Assembly: GCA_012295275.1 (NCBI GenBank)
Contig: CM022679.1
Location: 8,317,169 to 8,381,168 of the forward strand
Direction: 5' to 3'
Length of the DNA stretch: 64,000 bases
Origin: Chrysomallon squamiferum
Taxonomy: Eukaryota > Mollusca > Gastropoda > Neomphalida > Peltospiridae
Shown here in pieces: positions 46,804 through 61,330 of this stretch. Made by a program: the position numbers and the translations under genes. Position 1 is the stretch's first letter. Every line of letters starts with the position of its first letter. The notes under the pieces are model-generated. The model was given only the letters and a program-made list of their open reading frames with translations, was not told the DNA's origin and searched no databases.

Positions 46804-47002
46804 CATTAAATTACTTTCATGATTATAATTATCAATACTGATATTATTGTTGTTTTTCTTTATTTTTTATTACTGATTTTTAAAAATATTATTATTATTA
46901 TTATTATTATTATTTATTTCCTTGTTAATTTTTTTTTTTTTTATGATTACAAGTGTTACTTGGAATTCATAAATCATCTAAAAAAAAAATCATAAATAGA
47001 AA

Positions 47003-47175
47003 TGGGTAGCAATACAGTGGTTAGAGCACTGGCCTGAGGCATGATGGGACACAGAATTAATCTTCTTTACTCATACCTTTTGGGCTTTTTTCCCAATCCA
47101 CACTAATGCTCTTTGGCAGGTTTATCAGAAGCTATGGCATGTTCTTTTTTTCTAAAAAGATACATAAGCATTTGA
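47003..47175 (+). mobile_element. SINE 5' half with tRNA-like head
   Basis: GGGTAGCAATACAGTGGTTA then GAGCACTGGCCTGAGGCATG gives a box A-like head, followed by 'TTTTGGGCTTTTTTCCC', 'TATCAGAAGCTATGGCATGT' and 'ATACATAAG', in the order of the same SINE family. The 3' tail is missing. STOX intron 2. Confidence 0.6.
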
Positions 47176-48262
47176 AAGATTTATTGTTTTTTGATGACAG
47201 AAGTAATTCACGGAATGATTTCATGGCACTGACTTCACATAAAAAAAGGTAGAAAAACTGTCACTTAATAAGCACGGTTAACATTCTTGACATTAAAATT
47301 CTTGGAAACGTTTCAAAACACTAACTCATCTGACAAAAGCATTAAGAAATTTATAAACTCAATACAAAATTTCCATTAACTTCTTCATTTTCTTCTTCTA
47401 ATCTCAAAAATACGGAACCAGACTGGTCATAAAAGGTCCTTGAGTTGTGTCCAGACAAACATCTGTTGTTCAGCAGTTCAAAAGCAAGATGAAAAGGAAT
47501 GAAATACAATAAAAGTATTAATCTGGTTTTGTTCGAATTCAGTTAGAGCCTGGCCCAGCTGTGTTGAACGTTGACCATTACTGAGTTGATCTTCCAGTCA
47601 ATTGACTAAAACTGAAATCACTCATATAAATCCTGATTGGACTCTGGGGTGCACTAAAATAAATCCTGTGCATTGAATGTACACCAAAGTGACTTGTTTC
47701 CAAGGCCAGTACGACTGTAGTGTTTAATGTGTCCATTGACGAGACATTTATTTTAGTGATTGGTGGATGGCAATCAGATTTTTAAAAAATAAATTGATTT
47801 GTATTTATTTATTCATACCTTTTCTTGTAATAAAGAAGGAAATAATGATAATAAATTTTATGGATATATATTTATAAATTGTACAGAAAGCTTTTAGATG
47901 ACCAACTGCATAGAGATATTTTAATTTTTTTTTTTAATAAATGAAAGTACTTATATGACAAAAGTATATTACATAATTTTTTAGATGCCAAAAAAAAAAT
48001 AAAAACAAATATTTACAAATTTGGTTATACTTCCAAAACTGTATTTAAATAACAAAATTTTTTTTTTTCTTTTTTTTAAAAATAATTGATTAATCTTTAA
48101 ATGGAAGTTGATAACTTAGTTTTATTTTTGCCAAAGTTTACAAAATCTCATTATATATAGATACAAAATTTATCAGAATTTTTTAAAAAAAAAAAAACAA
48201 GAACAAAAAAACAAACCAAAAAAAACAACAACAGAAAACAACAACAACCTTTAAGATAATAG

Positions 48263-48300
<38 letters not shown>

Positions 48301-48339
48301 GCTTTTTTGAACAGTTTTTAATTTTTTTTTTTTTCACAA

Positions 48340-48680
48340 TCCAGTTACCCCATCCATCAAGAAATCTTGTTCTTAAACCTAATGACGTGATTACAACTAA
48401 TTAATGATGGACAAGGCTCAATATTTATGGCCCCTGGTAGCAACAAAGTGTAAATTTATCCCCAGTAAGCGTAATTAGGGTTTGGCATGGGCTGGAGGTA
48501 CACGGTGACAGCATGTGATTGGAAATGACAATGAGGCTGTAGCAGTTAAGCTAGCATAACTACTTAAAAATGAAGACAAATTGCCTTTGTGTGCAAGACA
48601 GTGTGAAAACATACCAATAAATAAAAGTCCTGTCCTTTGACCTTTGTTCATTGCTCTATGATGATGACGGGAATGGAGTG
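48340..48680. promoter_or_regulatory. Candidate conserved noncoding element, STOX intron 2
   Basis: Dense potential factor sites in non-repetitive DNA: TGACGTGATTAC, CTAATTAATGA, AATATTTATGGCC, AACAAAG and GTAATTAGGG within 130 bp. No open frame. Its contrast with the surrounding poly-A/T suggests purifying selection. Confidence 0.35.
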
Positions 48681-50499
48681 TACAGTTGAGAAAATAAATT
48701 TATATTAATAATAATGATGATGATGATAATAATAATAATAATACTAATAATAATATATTATAATAATAAAATATAACCTACAAAAGCAGAAAAATAAAAT
48801 AAACATTTCTTCTTTTTTTTTAAATTTAAAAAGTAGTAGTAGTAAAATAAATAAATAATAATTTATAAAATGATAGTGAAATAATAATAATAATAACAAT
48901 ATTAAATATGTTAGTAATTTTTAAATTTTTATATTTTTACTTTTTTTTTTTAATATAAATATATCTTAATTAGGATGAACTATTAAAATATTTTCTTAAG
49001 GTACAACTTTCATTATTTTTCCTAAACATTTGTTTTGTTTTATTACTTTTTAACCATTCTGTTTATTTTATACTATTTTTTGACATGATTTGATTTGTGC
49101 TCACAAAATACACTTTTGTAACAAAAGTTGGCTGTCTGTGTCTGTACATACATGTTTGTGGGTGCATGGGAGTGGGCATGTGTGTGATCGTTTGGGTGCA
49201 TGCTTGTGTGTGTGTGTGCGTGCATGCACGCTTTGGTAGTAAGCTCAATCCCAATACAAAATTCTTAAACCGAGTTAACATTTAATGTCTATAAAAATTT
49301 GAAGAATGTGTTGGGTGAAATTATTTTTACAATGTAAAACATTAAACCACCCAAAAATCTCTGAACGGCAGTAACAAGGTAATACATTGTTTTAAAGCTG
49401 AATGAAGATAATAACAATGTAATATATTATCTGTATTATTATTTTTAATAGTCTTTTTTTTTTTTTTTTTTTTTTTATACTTTTTTCTCTCATTTAATAA
49501 ATTTGAAAGATTCGTTAAGATTGCCATGTTTTATTTTTAGATATTATTTCACAAAATAAATTGAGATTTATATTCTTTTATATTAAGCCTTAATGTGAAG
49601 TTTTATAAAAAAAAAACACACACACACACACCAGAAAACAGCATTTGAATAAGATTATAAATCATTGCCAAATAGCAAATTAAAAAAAAAAAAAAAAAAA
49701 TGAAGAAGAAGAAGAAGAAAGTAAATTTCTTCTGACACTGCCTAAAAGAATTTAGAATTTTTTTTAATTTTTTCTACTGATATTCCAAGTAAATTGTTTG
49801 GAGGATTAGTCACCCATCATTTGGCTTTGTTCAGAAGACTCACTTGCCTCTGGAGGAAGCCATTTTATTGCATTTTGACAAACTGCTCACTGCCCCTGCT
49901 TTCTGCAGCATATTTCTTTTTCTTTACAACTCCCATCTTGTGATTTTATTACCCAAGCTCTTGAAAGAAAAAAAAAAAAGATAGAAGAAAAAAAATGATC
50001 TGCGCAATCACAGTAATGGAACTCCATGTCTCCACCACAAATTGTATATTACAGTCTTTTTTTTGTCAACGAGTTTAGCCGGATTTTTCTTTATCTTTTT
50101 TTTTTTTTTTTCCTCTCTCTCTTTCTTCTTCTTCTTCTCTTGTTTATGGACAGACTTTTCATATTGTAATTTTCTTAAACTCATTTTGATGGTCTTTTTC
50201 GGTCAGGCTGTTTTCAATAAAACGATTTTAACATGAAAAAGATATAAAAGCAGGCGATTGCTTTACGATATTCATCCATTTTTTATTTCTATTTTTTTTT
50301 ATAACTAGACCCAAAATGAAAAATAGAAATTGCTGATTATGATAATCATTATTATTATTATTATTTTTTAGCATAATGTTAGTGATCATTTGTTCATGCA
50401 TCATAACTGGTTTTTTGAAAACCCCCACTTAAAAATCTCCCCACACACACACACACAAAAAAAAAAAAAAACACAACAAAAAACGTGACAGTGATGAAA

Positions 50500-50780
50500 G
50501 GGAGTGTTTAAACAGTGCGACACATTTTCTGTTAATGAACTAATTCATCAGTTGTTCTCACATCTGAAATGCTGTGGCGACTTTATTGCTGCTGACTCAG
50601 GTGTGATGACGACTTGCATGCAGTGGCAGCAGTAATTGACATAAAATTGCCATTATCCTCGGAAATTGTCCATTTGGCTTGTTAAAGCCGTCATAAAACC
50701 CAGAAATCAGCCACGCTGTGGATTTGGTCCTCGTGTATGAAGTCAGCGATGGCAGTGGAGAATCTGGCTTGAAGCCAGTT
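50500..50780. promoter_or_regulatory. Candidate conserved noncoding element, STOX intron 2
   Basis: Non-repetitive, with TGCTGACTCAGGTG (AP-1/Maf-like TGCTGACTCA), GTAATTGACATAAAATTG and several CpGs, ending at an (AG)n run. Inferred from composition and motifs. Confidence 0.3.
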
Positions 50781-50795
50781 TCATTACTAAATGGA

Positions 50796-50838
<43 letters not shown>

Positions 50839-53134
50839 GATATGTATGGAGGGAGAGTTGATTCACAGAGGAATAAATCCTGTCCATGTTGATTCAGAAA
50901 GTGTCTTGACTTAGAAAAACAGGATGTTTCAGAGCTTGTGGGTTTTACCATTGAAAAGTCAAAAATCACTTTTCTAATTAAATACACATAAAGTATCACT
51001 GCGTATCAGCCAAGCTGCTTGAAGACCAATATACATCTATATCAGTTTTGGAATTTAATACCTTTTTTTTTTTTTCTTCTTTTTCTTTTATTTAAAATTA
51101 ACTATTAATATTCACAGTATATATTGTATCCATTTTAAATAAATTGACTAAAATGACTGAACACTTGCACATGGCACTGCATAACGTTAAGAATTTCAAT
51201 TTAGATCTGATTACAGTTCAAACCAATTAATTATGATTTCAGTTTGAATGATAGCATTTCAACCCCCATTTCATAGTTGGTAGAAAAAAAATCATTGTTT
51301 TAATCATTAATTATGCCATCAAAGATTGTTGTAAAATAGCATACATATTTTATAATAGTTGCAAAATAATGCAAGTATATCACCCAGTGGAAAAATGCTG
51401 CTATAATTTTTCATTTTCTCCTTAAAGATTCATAAATTAACATTTGAAGTCAGCCCATTGAGCTTGACAAATGTATGTTTATAATACCAGTGTAAATAAA
51501 CAGCACTGGGCCTCATAGTCCTAACACTAATCTTGTTGTAGAAATGTCCAAATAATCCTAACATTGCTATGTATGTAGAAATCACTGATAAAACTACCAA
51601 AAATCTCCATGCAGAATGTCCAAATAATTCTTACATTAATCTCTCCGTAGAATATTGAGATAATCCTAAAATTAACATCCCACAAAAGAATGTCAGATAT
51701 GAATGTCAGTCATTTTGTTTACTCTGTTACAGACATCTTCAGTGAATATATCAAGTAAGAAAATGACGCTATTCTCAATAACCATTACTCTATCTTGTTC
51801 ACAGGCACAAGCACTCTAAACAACTTGCCCAGTTCTCTCTATCTCTCTAGGGGTGGCACAAAGATCACTGTGTTTTGACATGTTCCTATAGATCTCGGTG
51901 TTATGAGTCAATAAAAATCTTTTATGATTTGTTGCTCTGATAATTCGGTAGCCAGGCTTTCTGGTGTTTTTCTCATCACTTAGAGAAAAGGAAATTTTTT
52001 TAAAAAAAGGCCGGTTCCTTTGATGGCCAGTTTTTCCTGATTGCTTTTGCAGTGTTTTTATGACAAAACAAAAGCGTTTGTTGGAAAATTGTTAGTTAAA
52101 TTCATGTTTTCTTAGCTAACAAAATACAGTTGTAACTTTACGACATTTTGATAACACTCTCCTCCTAAGATGTTTTCTTTGTTTCTGCTAGATGGTTTTA
52201 TTTTATTTTTTTATATCCGGACTTAATTTCTTGTGGTTGGGTGAATGCTTTATTGGTATATGTGTGCAGTGTCCATTATTAGGAAAGAATGTAGAGATTA
52301 ATATTAAATTATAGGCAGCTGGAAGACCCCTGGTGGTGAAAAACAGTAATTTTCTATTTGTTCTTGCGGTGGTCATCTGGTTTAATGTTCAGCAAACATT
52401 AGTGACAAATAATTGCCTGTATTCAACAAAGTTATCAGCATTGTCTATTATACATTCAGTATCTGGTGAACATATATTAAATAGCCTATCAATAATCTCT
52501 TCTCTCTCCCTCTCTCTCTCTGTCTCTGTCTCTCTCTCTCTCTCCCTTTCTCTCTCCCTCTCCCTCTCTCTCTCTCTCTCTGTCTGTGTGTGTGTGTAGG
52601 CCTATTGTCAGATAAATACATAAACAATACATAAATTAAACTGCTCTGGAAGTAAATTTACAGTGCTCTGTATTCTCTCTCTCTTGTGAGCATTGTTGCT
52701 TTTTTAAACAGTTTTTGTAGAGTTTCATCTTAAAAAGAGGGTGAGAAAGAAAAGGATGCAAGGAATGTGTGAAATCAATTATCTGTTACCTGAACAGAAC
52801 TGAAAAAAGTTCCAAGTTTGACACAAACACGCATCTGTAATTATGTAAATATATTTGATTTATATTATTTTATGCCAAATTTGTTTAAAAAAAAAAAAAC
52901 CTCACCCAAAGCATCAACAAGAATGCCGTCAAACCTTAACTGTGTGAAGTTTATAGCTAGTTTAATATTTTACTGTGTATTATCTGAGCATTGTAAATGG
53001 GTTTGCAACACAAACAGTGTCTTAGGTTTCTTCATAACTTTTCAGAATTGTACGTTAGCAGATGTTATTAGTAACTGTAGAAACTGGGAAAAATTTCATT
53101 CATTATTAGTGAATTTTAATAATTATCTCTTCAG

Positions 53135-53172
<38 letters not shown>

Positions 53173-53490
53173 ATCCCTCCCCTTCCAAAAATACCCCTAC
53201 CATAATAAATATTTCTTTGAAAATAAAGTTAATTAAAATAGATAAATAAAATTTGGAGCTACAAATACATTCAGGTTAGGGTGTTAAAAAGTCATTAAAT
53301 GGTAGCCATTTAATACAGACACACTTCAAAGGCAACACCAGAAAAGCCAGTTTTAATTGAATACACATCCCAGGAATTTTTATAAAAATCATAAAATGTT
53401 GGGGTTTTTTTTTGGGGGGGTTTTTTTTTTTTCTTTCTCAAAATCTCGAATTGTTGAAGATATAAATCAGGTATTCTTTCTCAAATATTT

Positions 53491-53521
<31 letters not shown>

Positions 53522-53782
53522 TTTTTTAATTCAACACACACATAAATATATATGTATGTATAATTTATTTTTTCTACTCCCCATACTTATCTTTTCAAAA
53601 TGATCGATACTTAGATTATTGTTGAATGTTTTACTTGAATCAAATTATGATGATGATTATTTTGACACAAATGATTAATGTATAAAAAAAAAGAGTAAAT
53701 AATTTATCATCTGCCGTTAAACTTCAACAGAACAAAAAAAAAATAATAATAAAAAAAAAAATAATATAATATATAAATAAAA

Positions 53783-53835
<53 letters not shown>

Positions 53836-56069
53836 TAATAATAAATAAGTGAAAAAAGAAGAAAAATAATCTTATAACTGAAGGTGTTCAGTTACATAAT
53901 TTGTTATAAAGCAATAAACTGTTGTTGAAAGTTTACACATTGAAGATATAAAGTATAAAATTAACTTAATAAAATGCTCTGACTACATGCATGTGGGATG
54001 AAATATCAGATCTTGGATTAAGTTGAGCTTTTGTTTGACACATCTGTTGTAGTGATGAACAAAGCTTTCTGTATGCTTTACAGTTCCAAATTACATATTA
54101 ATAATAATACCATAATATCACTGAAAGTTAATATCCTAAACATGGTAGAGCCAAAAATAGAATTATAATGATAATATGATAAACGTAAATAATACATTAT
54201 TGCTGTTGTTGTTAAATAATTATTAGTGAACAAATATAATAATAATAATGAAAGATTAATTAAAAAATAAATATATATATATAAGGAAAATTTAATTTAA
54301 AAAAGTTAATATAAAGAATGAAAAATAAATCTACAAAAATAGTTTTAAAATGTTATTGCAGATGATTGTATCAGTCTTGAGTTATAAAAACTGATTTTAT
54401 TGAATACAACTGTTCAAAATAGAAATAAAGTTTTTATAAAAAGTGAAACATTTGTACAGCAATGAGCTGTTTTAACGAATGTGTTTAAAAGTGTTTTGTG
54501 GAGTTACTTAGAACATTTGGCAGACAGCTTCATAAATCAGATCCTTCTAATAAATGTTAACTATTTAAAAGTATATTCATTTTTCTTTCATATTTAGATA
54601 TTTAGGTTTCTCTTATCCACAGATTTGTCTGATAAATAGCTCAGGAAAAAAATAAAATAAATAAAAGTAATTAATAAATTTAAAATGTTTTTTTTTTTTT
54701 TAAATATTAAAATATATATATAAAATAATAATAATAATGATAAGTAATAACTTATAACTCCAGAAAACTTTTTAAAAATTAAAAAAATTAAAATAAATAC
54801 AAAATAAAATAAAAATAATATTTAGAAGTCAGTTTTCTCAAGTTACAATAATCATCAAACTGTAAATGATATATAAACATAAAATAATTTTTTGCTCTAC
54901 ATTTTTCCTCTTTTTTTTTCCTCTATTAATGTGCCACTATTAACATTATGCAAGAAGAATTTTTTTTTCACAAAATTTAATTTTCTGTTTTATTAATGCT
55001 CAAGAAATTAAATGAAATGTGTTCTGTCAGTACATTTTAATCGTGCATAAATACCATTATTTTGAAGTACTGTTTCTTAAACTCAAACATTATTTTTTTA
55101 TTATTATTAAAATAGTATCTCATCCTTATGTACCTATGTTTTAAAAAAAATCCACACATTTGACAAAAGTTTATTTCTAGCATCAAGATCAGTTCAGAAT
55201 TTTTTTTTTTATTTTATTTTTTTTAATATTATGTATTAGTTACTGCATGAAAAAAAATATTTCCAGTTCTTTTGGTAGCCATGTATTCTTTTGTACTGAC
55301 AGCTATTTCAGAAAGTTATTTTGAAGTTTGATGAAGGAGAAGTGGGTTTAATGGAACTACTTTAGATCTGAGATGCTGTGAAATTGTTACATATTCTGTT
55401 TTTGGCACCATATCAAATTCTTTAGTAAAAAATAAAATAAGACATGATTTATTGAATTTTCATTTTTTAAAAATTTATTTATATATATTTTTGGGTGATG
55501 TTCTCTTGTCATCAATCTTGGAGTACTGACAGTTTAACAGGGTATCAGATTTATGATGATTTAAAAAAAAAAAGTATTATTTGACTTCTTTTAAAACATT
55601 TGTTTTGAGCATTATTTATTTTACAACTTTTTAAAACATTTTTTTATTAAAATGCTATTCATATATATCTGTATACATGCACACACACACACACATATGT
55701 ATCTTATTAGGGCATTGTAATAAAAAGACATTTAGATTTTGTGTGCATATGTTTGTATGTATGTTTGTGTTTGCAAGTATGTCTTACACAATGAATATGT
55801 GTATAACCCCAGTGTGTTTGTATATATATGTGTGTGTGTCTATTTATATATTAACACAAACACATATACATAAAACAACAAAAACAACATCCAAAGGCTT
55901 TCTTTCATATATGCTTTTATGGGAAGGAAAAGATGAAAAGAATCATTGTTGCTTCCTCAGGGGTCATCATGTCATGCAAGTGTGTTATTCTTTTTTTTAT
56001 CTGTACATCTGTTAACCCTGAGTGTGATACTACCACAGACCAAATTAAAAACAGGTCTTCCTTTCTCAG

Positions 56070-56213
56070 ACAGTGAATGAACCAGTGAATGAAGAGTTTT
56101 CAGTGAATGAGCCAGTGTTTGACGACTGTAACTTCGAAACGATTACATATAATCAGAAAGACACTTTGAAATTATTCAAGAACGAAAATGAAGATCTTCT
56201 TTCCAGTCATTAC
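56070..56213 (+). other. Orphan exon-like segment
   Basis: After a strong TTCCTTTCTCAG acceptor, 48 codons stay open in phase 0 (TVNEPVNEEFSVNEPVFDDC, then NFETITYNQKDTLKLF) up to a weak GTAGTA donor. VNEP recurs three times. Another protein-like frame (FGDNLFSSIAFKDPFEDI...) follows 40 bp on, shifted by one. Phase does not fit STOX exon 2. It could be a nested-gene exon, a decayed transposon or retrocopy, or chance. Confidence 0.25.
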
Positions 56214-57396
56214 GTAGTATTTACTTTGTCATTATCCTCAGTACAAAACATCATCCAATGACCTTTGGTGACAACCTCTTCAGCAGCATTGCTTTCAAAG
56301 ATCCTTTCGAGGATATCATTATACCCCAGCCCCAGTAGAAAATCCTTCCAGTTGACTTGATTGCACCAAAACCCTTTTTTTTTTTTTTTTTTTTTTTTTT
56401 TGCAGTCCACCACAAAACAATATATTCAAGTTCTCTATGGCTTTATATGCTTTATGGTTGTATATGAGAAAAGATTCTGTTGTCAGAGCAGTATTCTACA
56501 GTTTCATGCCATGGGTACGAAGGGACATCTCATATTTTTATGACCAAAGATATTTTGTTGTGTGGAAATGCAGCAAATGACAAAGAGCTTTTCATGTGTG
56601 GAGAATCTAAAGTTGTTACTGTCACATTGTGTTCACGGTGGTCTAATGAATTTTAATCTTCACGTCAGCACAAAGAACCTGACTTGAGAATATTACCCTG
56701 CTCTTCAAATGTTCATTTCGTAGATATCTGTGACACCTTTCAAAAGGAATTGTTTGTAACAGTGTTTGAAGGACTAAAGTTTTCTCATTTTTTTTTATAT
56801 ATTTGTCTGTTTGGCTTTTCATAATTGACATGTTCTCCAAAATTAAAATAAAATACAGTAATATAATAAAATAAAATAATAATGAGCAACAAAATGAAAA
56901 AATTTGAATTACACTAATAAAAAAAGAAGAGCATGCTTCTCAAAATAATAATAATAATAATAAAAAAAAGAGAAAATAATATTAAAATACTAGTAACAAA
57001 AACAAAATACTCAACTCATTTTTCATTCATTTATTTATTTTTTTGACATAATTAACACATTTTAAAATATATTTTTGAAAACATGTCAGTCAAGATGTGA
57101 ACACTGACCACTTTAATTTCATGGTTTAATTAATCTGTATAGGACAGTGACTCCAGTGACCTGATACTATATCAAGTGTGTGTAACTCAGATACACCATG
57201 AATTGTGGTAAATTGATACCCTGCAATAAACTGAGATATTAAACATGATAAAACATGTCTGCTTAATATCTTGTGTCCTCACTAGACCTGTACAGTTTAT
57301 CACAACTTGTATGTGTTAGTTTGGTTAAAGGGTCTTGGTTCGTAATTTTTATATAGTGCTTGTTTATTAATTAAAATAATAACAAACAACAGCAAA

Positions 57397-57428
<32 letters not shown>

Positions 57429-57878
57429 TAATAATAATAATAAAAATAATAATAAAAATAAAAATAATAAATAATTAAAATAAATTAAAACCACAACAAC
57501 AAAAAAAAAAAAAATCCATTTAAATATATGTTCTTTCATAAAAGCATCTTTTTTATTCAGAAATAAATGCTCATTATGAGATCTGACAAAGATTGATTTT
57601 CAAAGAAATTTGTTTAAATAATTTTCTTTACCAGGAAAAAAAAAAAAAAAAAAAATCACATTATAACAGAAAAAAACAGTAAATGATGACAAATTGTTCT
57701 CACTAGTAAACCAATACATTTAAGTGCTTCATTTTTATCTGAGTCTTGGCATGTCATAATTTAATCCTTTCTATTCCTTACAGAAATTTTACATTTTAAT
57801 AATTTTTTATATTGAGATAAATTTAGATTTTTCTTTAATTTGCTAATGTAATTTTCAAGTAGTTCATGAGTCCATCTG

Positions 57879-57880
<2 letters not shown>

Positions 57881-57939
<59 letters not shown>
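57881..57939 (+). repeat. (CA)n microsatellite, STOX intron 2
   Basis: About 29 CA units. Other CA/TG runs: 2995-3028, 8407-8449, 17536-17634, 41787-41830, 42629-42654, 63093-63124. Confidence 0.97.
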
Positions 57940-57943
<4 letters not shown>

Positions 57944-58635
57944 TCTTGAACTATATTTCATTAATGATACTTTAATAACATGGTTTGAGTTGTAATTGTC
58001 TGTTTATTTTTTAATTCACATAAAACTGACATTCACAAGTGTATGTTTATTTAAAAGTTTGTATACTTTTTACTAGATATATAGAGTTTTAAAATTAATT
58101 TGTTATTGTTGCTGTTGTTATTTGTTATATATATATATACATAATCTGCATATACATACATACATTTAAGACTGATTTATTACATACAGTTATTTGAAAT
58201 TTTCAAATGAGGTTGTATATTGGGACATATTCACATACTACTTTGGAAAAAACAACACTTGTATTTGCTTAAGATAGTATATAACAGTCTTGTAATAGTC
58301 TTGTAAAAGTATATAATTTTGTGTTGGTTATATACATTTTTGCATTTTTATGTTTTTTATTTTGTTTTTAATTAAATATTTATTTCATGTCAGACATGCA
58401 ATTTTAAAATTCATTTATTTTATTTTATTATTGTCTTTATTATTATTATTATTATCATTAAAGTCATCATTTTTAATATTGTTATATTTATCATATCATT
58501 ATTATTATTATTATTTTATTTTTTATTTTTATTATTATTAAAATTATTGTTATTATTTTTATTTCTGTATTTTGCATGTATCAAAAGGCTGCTGTTATTT
58601 TAGTTTGATGTCAAATGTTTTGTTTGTATCTGTAG

Positions 58636-58653
58636 GTGGCATGGATGGCAAAG
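58636..58653 (+). CDS. Candidate 18-nt STOX microexon
   Basis: Between a TGTAG acceptor and a GTAAGA donor lie 18 bases that enter and leave in phase 1, the phase of STOX exon 2, and encode GGMDGK without a stop. A phase-1 microexon here would insert six residues after the storkhead HTG. Acceptor/donor pairs this short arise by chance, and vertebrate STOX genes are not known to me to have such an exon, so this is tentative. Confidence 0.2.
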
Positions 58654-59441
58654 GTAAGACAGAACACATTCAGTTTTTACATCCACATGCATGCTGTTAT
58701 TTTCATCACTGGACTGTTGTGTTATTAATGTGTATTTTAACGTCATTAACACATACTAACTGTCTGATATATTTCGTATACTTACCTTTACATTATGGCA
58801 ACGTTTTCTACAAATAATTTTTTTTTTGTTTTTCTTTTTCAAACATTCTTACATCTGTGAAACATTTCAAATTCCTTCTCACTGCATGTTTGCATGATTT
58901 GTTGTAAATTTGTTTCATTTTTTTTATTATTTTTGTTATTTCCACACAAAATACATTTATTTTTATTACTGACATTTACATAACCTAAAAACATATTTAT
59001 GATTCTGTTTACATAACTAGCGATATGTTGTTAATTCTTGGTTTTAAAGAACACATGAGGTAATGACAGTACATGTTTGATCATAATATAAAGGTGAAAT
59101 GGCAAGCCATGGTATGCTTGACAATTACATTTTGAAATATTTAATTAAATATATCAGTGAATGGTTATAGAGATTTAATTTAGACAAGAATTATGTTTTA
59201 CATCAACCTTAATTGAACAGAAAAACATTTGCTCAAGCTGAACTAAAATTACATCTTAAAAGAAATAAAAAACAAACAGTAAATACACATACTATAATCA
59301 TATTTTTACCTTGTAATTAATACATGATAATATATATATATATATAATAATGATAATGTGGTTTATATCGGATGAATTGTAAGATGTGATGATTTTTTAA
59401 AGAGTTAAAGAGAAAATATGGATACATTGTCATCTTTGTTA

Positions 59442-59482
<41 letters not shown>

Positions 59483-60565
59483 TTACATCACAAAAACATG
59501 CATTTACTTTTGAATCTACTTCATGCATATTAACATACATATAGACAGACATATGTATAACTTACAGTTTTGTTTACAAATTATACCTATGAAATATGCA
59601 CACGACAAATACTGATTCACACAGGTCTCAGTATAGTTATGAGCCATTATTGCATTCAACACAAAACCTTTTCAACGCTGAAATTACACACCTTTGGTTT
59701 TCACTCGACATATGTCTAGACCAGCCAAACATCACTCTACCATTCTTCTGATTTTATCTCAAGTTACCTCATCCAAAATAAAGAAATGAAAAAAAAAGAA
59801 GATTTCTATAGGATGACTGCAGCAAAGCTAGCAATAAAATAGGCCCATAATCTGTTAAAACGAGCTGCTTTGCTTTCACTTTATTACCTAAATGTTGTCT
59901 CTGTATGTTTGATGTTCCCTAACAATGATTTCTGTACAGTTTATCTGTGGTAACATCTACTGAGTTTACTCCATGGAGCTGCTATAAAGTTATCAAAAAA
60001 AAAAAAGAAAAGAAAAAAAAAAAGCATATTTAATAGATGTTATGACATGACAACATAATAGAGATATGTTTTGATGTGCTGATATGGAGAATGGGTTTGA
60101 TATTCATGGATGGCAGAGTATATATAATAATATTTCTGTAGAGAGAGGGTTATTTTTTTATATTCAAGGATGTGCCTGTGTAAAAATATTTAATTTAAAA
60201 AATAAAAATGTATTTAATAATTGTAAATAATTTTTAATGTTGACTTAAATTAGGTTAATTTCTTGAACAGAATTTTATAAATGAGTATAAATTTTTCCAA
60301 AAGTCTATGTCCCTTTTGTTCTGAATTACATAATATATATAATAATAAATTGAAGTATATGTAATTTCCTGACTGTCACACTGAATTTGCTTATCAAACT
60401 GTAAGTTTATGTCACACACCCTTCTTAACACACACATGTGAAAATACATGAAAATTGTTTGTTCAGTATGCAGACAGCTTGAAATAACCACAAAGTTAAT
60501 TAAAAGTATTTCGGTGGCTTCTTTGAACTTGCTTCTCTGTTTTCTTACCTGTTGCTTATTATCGG

Positions 60566-60715
60566 GGTCTGGTTTCTGCTTTGGTAAGCAGCATGTTAAG
60601 TTGACCATCACAAGAATAAGAAATGTGTACAACAACAAGGTCTGGTTTCTGCTTTAATAGGCATCATGTAACTCGACCTCCAAAGTGTCTACAAGATCTG
60701 TGCAAGAACAAGTTG
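60566..60715 (+). repeat. 73-bp duplication, STOX intron 2
   Basis: GGTCTGGTTTCTGCTTT occurs at 60566 and 60639, each followed by AAGCAGCATGTTAAGTTGACC-like sequence; a weak third copy may follow. Confidence 0.75.
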
Positions 60716-60879
60716 CTGATTATTTGCTGCTGATAGGTCTTTCAGCATTGGCTGATTCTCAACTCGTTTGTAGATCCAACCCTTCAGTGAAAAAACTTAT
60801 TTGTTTTAAACATGATAGTTTTTGTGGTCAGAAAAAACCCCCATAACATTTTCACTTTTTTCTCTCTGATTGTTGTAAG

Positions 60880-61330
60880 ATTTATTTCCAAGGATAACAA
60901 TCAAGTGTTTTTGTAATACAAGACAGTGCAAAATGTACATTAACATGCTTCTTTTTCTCACATCTGTTAGGTGCATATTTCCAAGGGAGAACAGTTTTTA
61001 ATAGGCAGATATGAGTATTAATATTTCTCTTTCAACTTTTGATGGGTGTACGTTATTAAGTTTTCATGTTGTTTTTTTGGTGTGTTTTTTTCTGGGATAA
61101 CGATCCATGTTTTTGTAACACTAGGTTTATGTTAATATTTCTCTTTCTACTCCTGGTGGGTATGTTAGTTTATTTCCAGGGTTAACTGTTAGTATTTTAG
61201 TAATAGGAGAGAATGTAAAATGTATCTTCAGTATTTCGTGTGTTTTTTTAACACATCTAATAGTTATTTGTTAGATAATAGACAGGAATAGCATTTTCTC
61301 TGTTTTAGTAACACAGTATCATTGTTAACA
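60880..61330 (+). repeat. Degenerate ~130-bp repeats, STOX intron 2
   Basis: Phrases such as TTTATTTCCA(A/G)GGATAAC, TGTTTTTGTAA(T/C)AC and TTAATATTTCTCTTTC recur three or four times with much divergence. Confidence 0.45.

Noticed and set aside
52818-53249. 143-codon open frame in STOX intron 2
   Set aside because: Poly-lysine from an A-run, no motif and AT-driven codons; likely chance.
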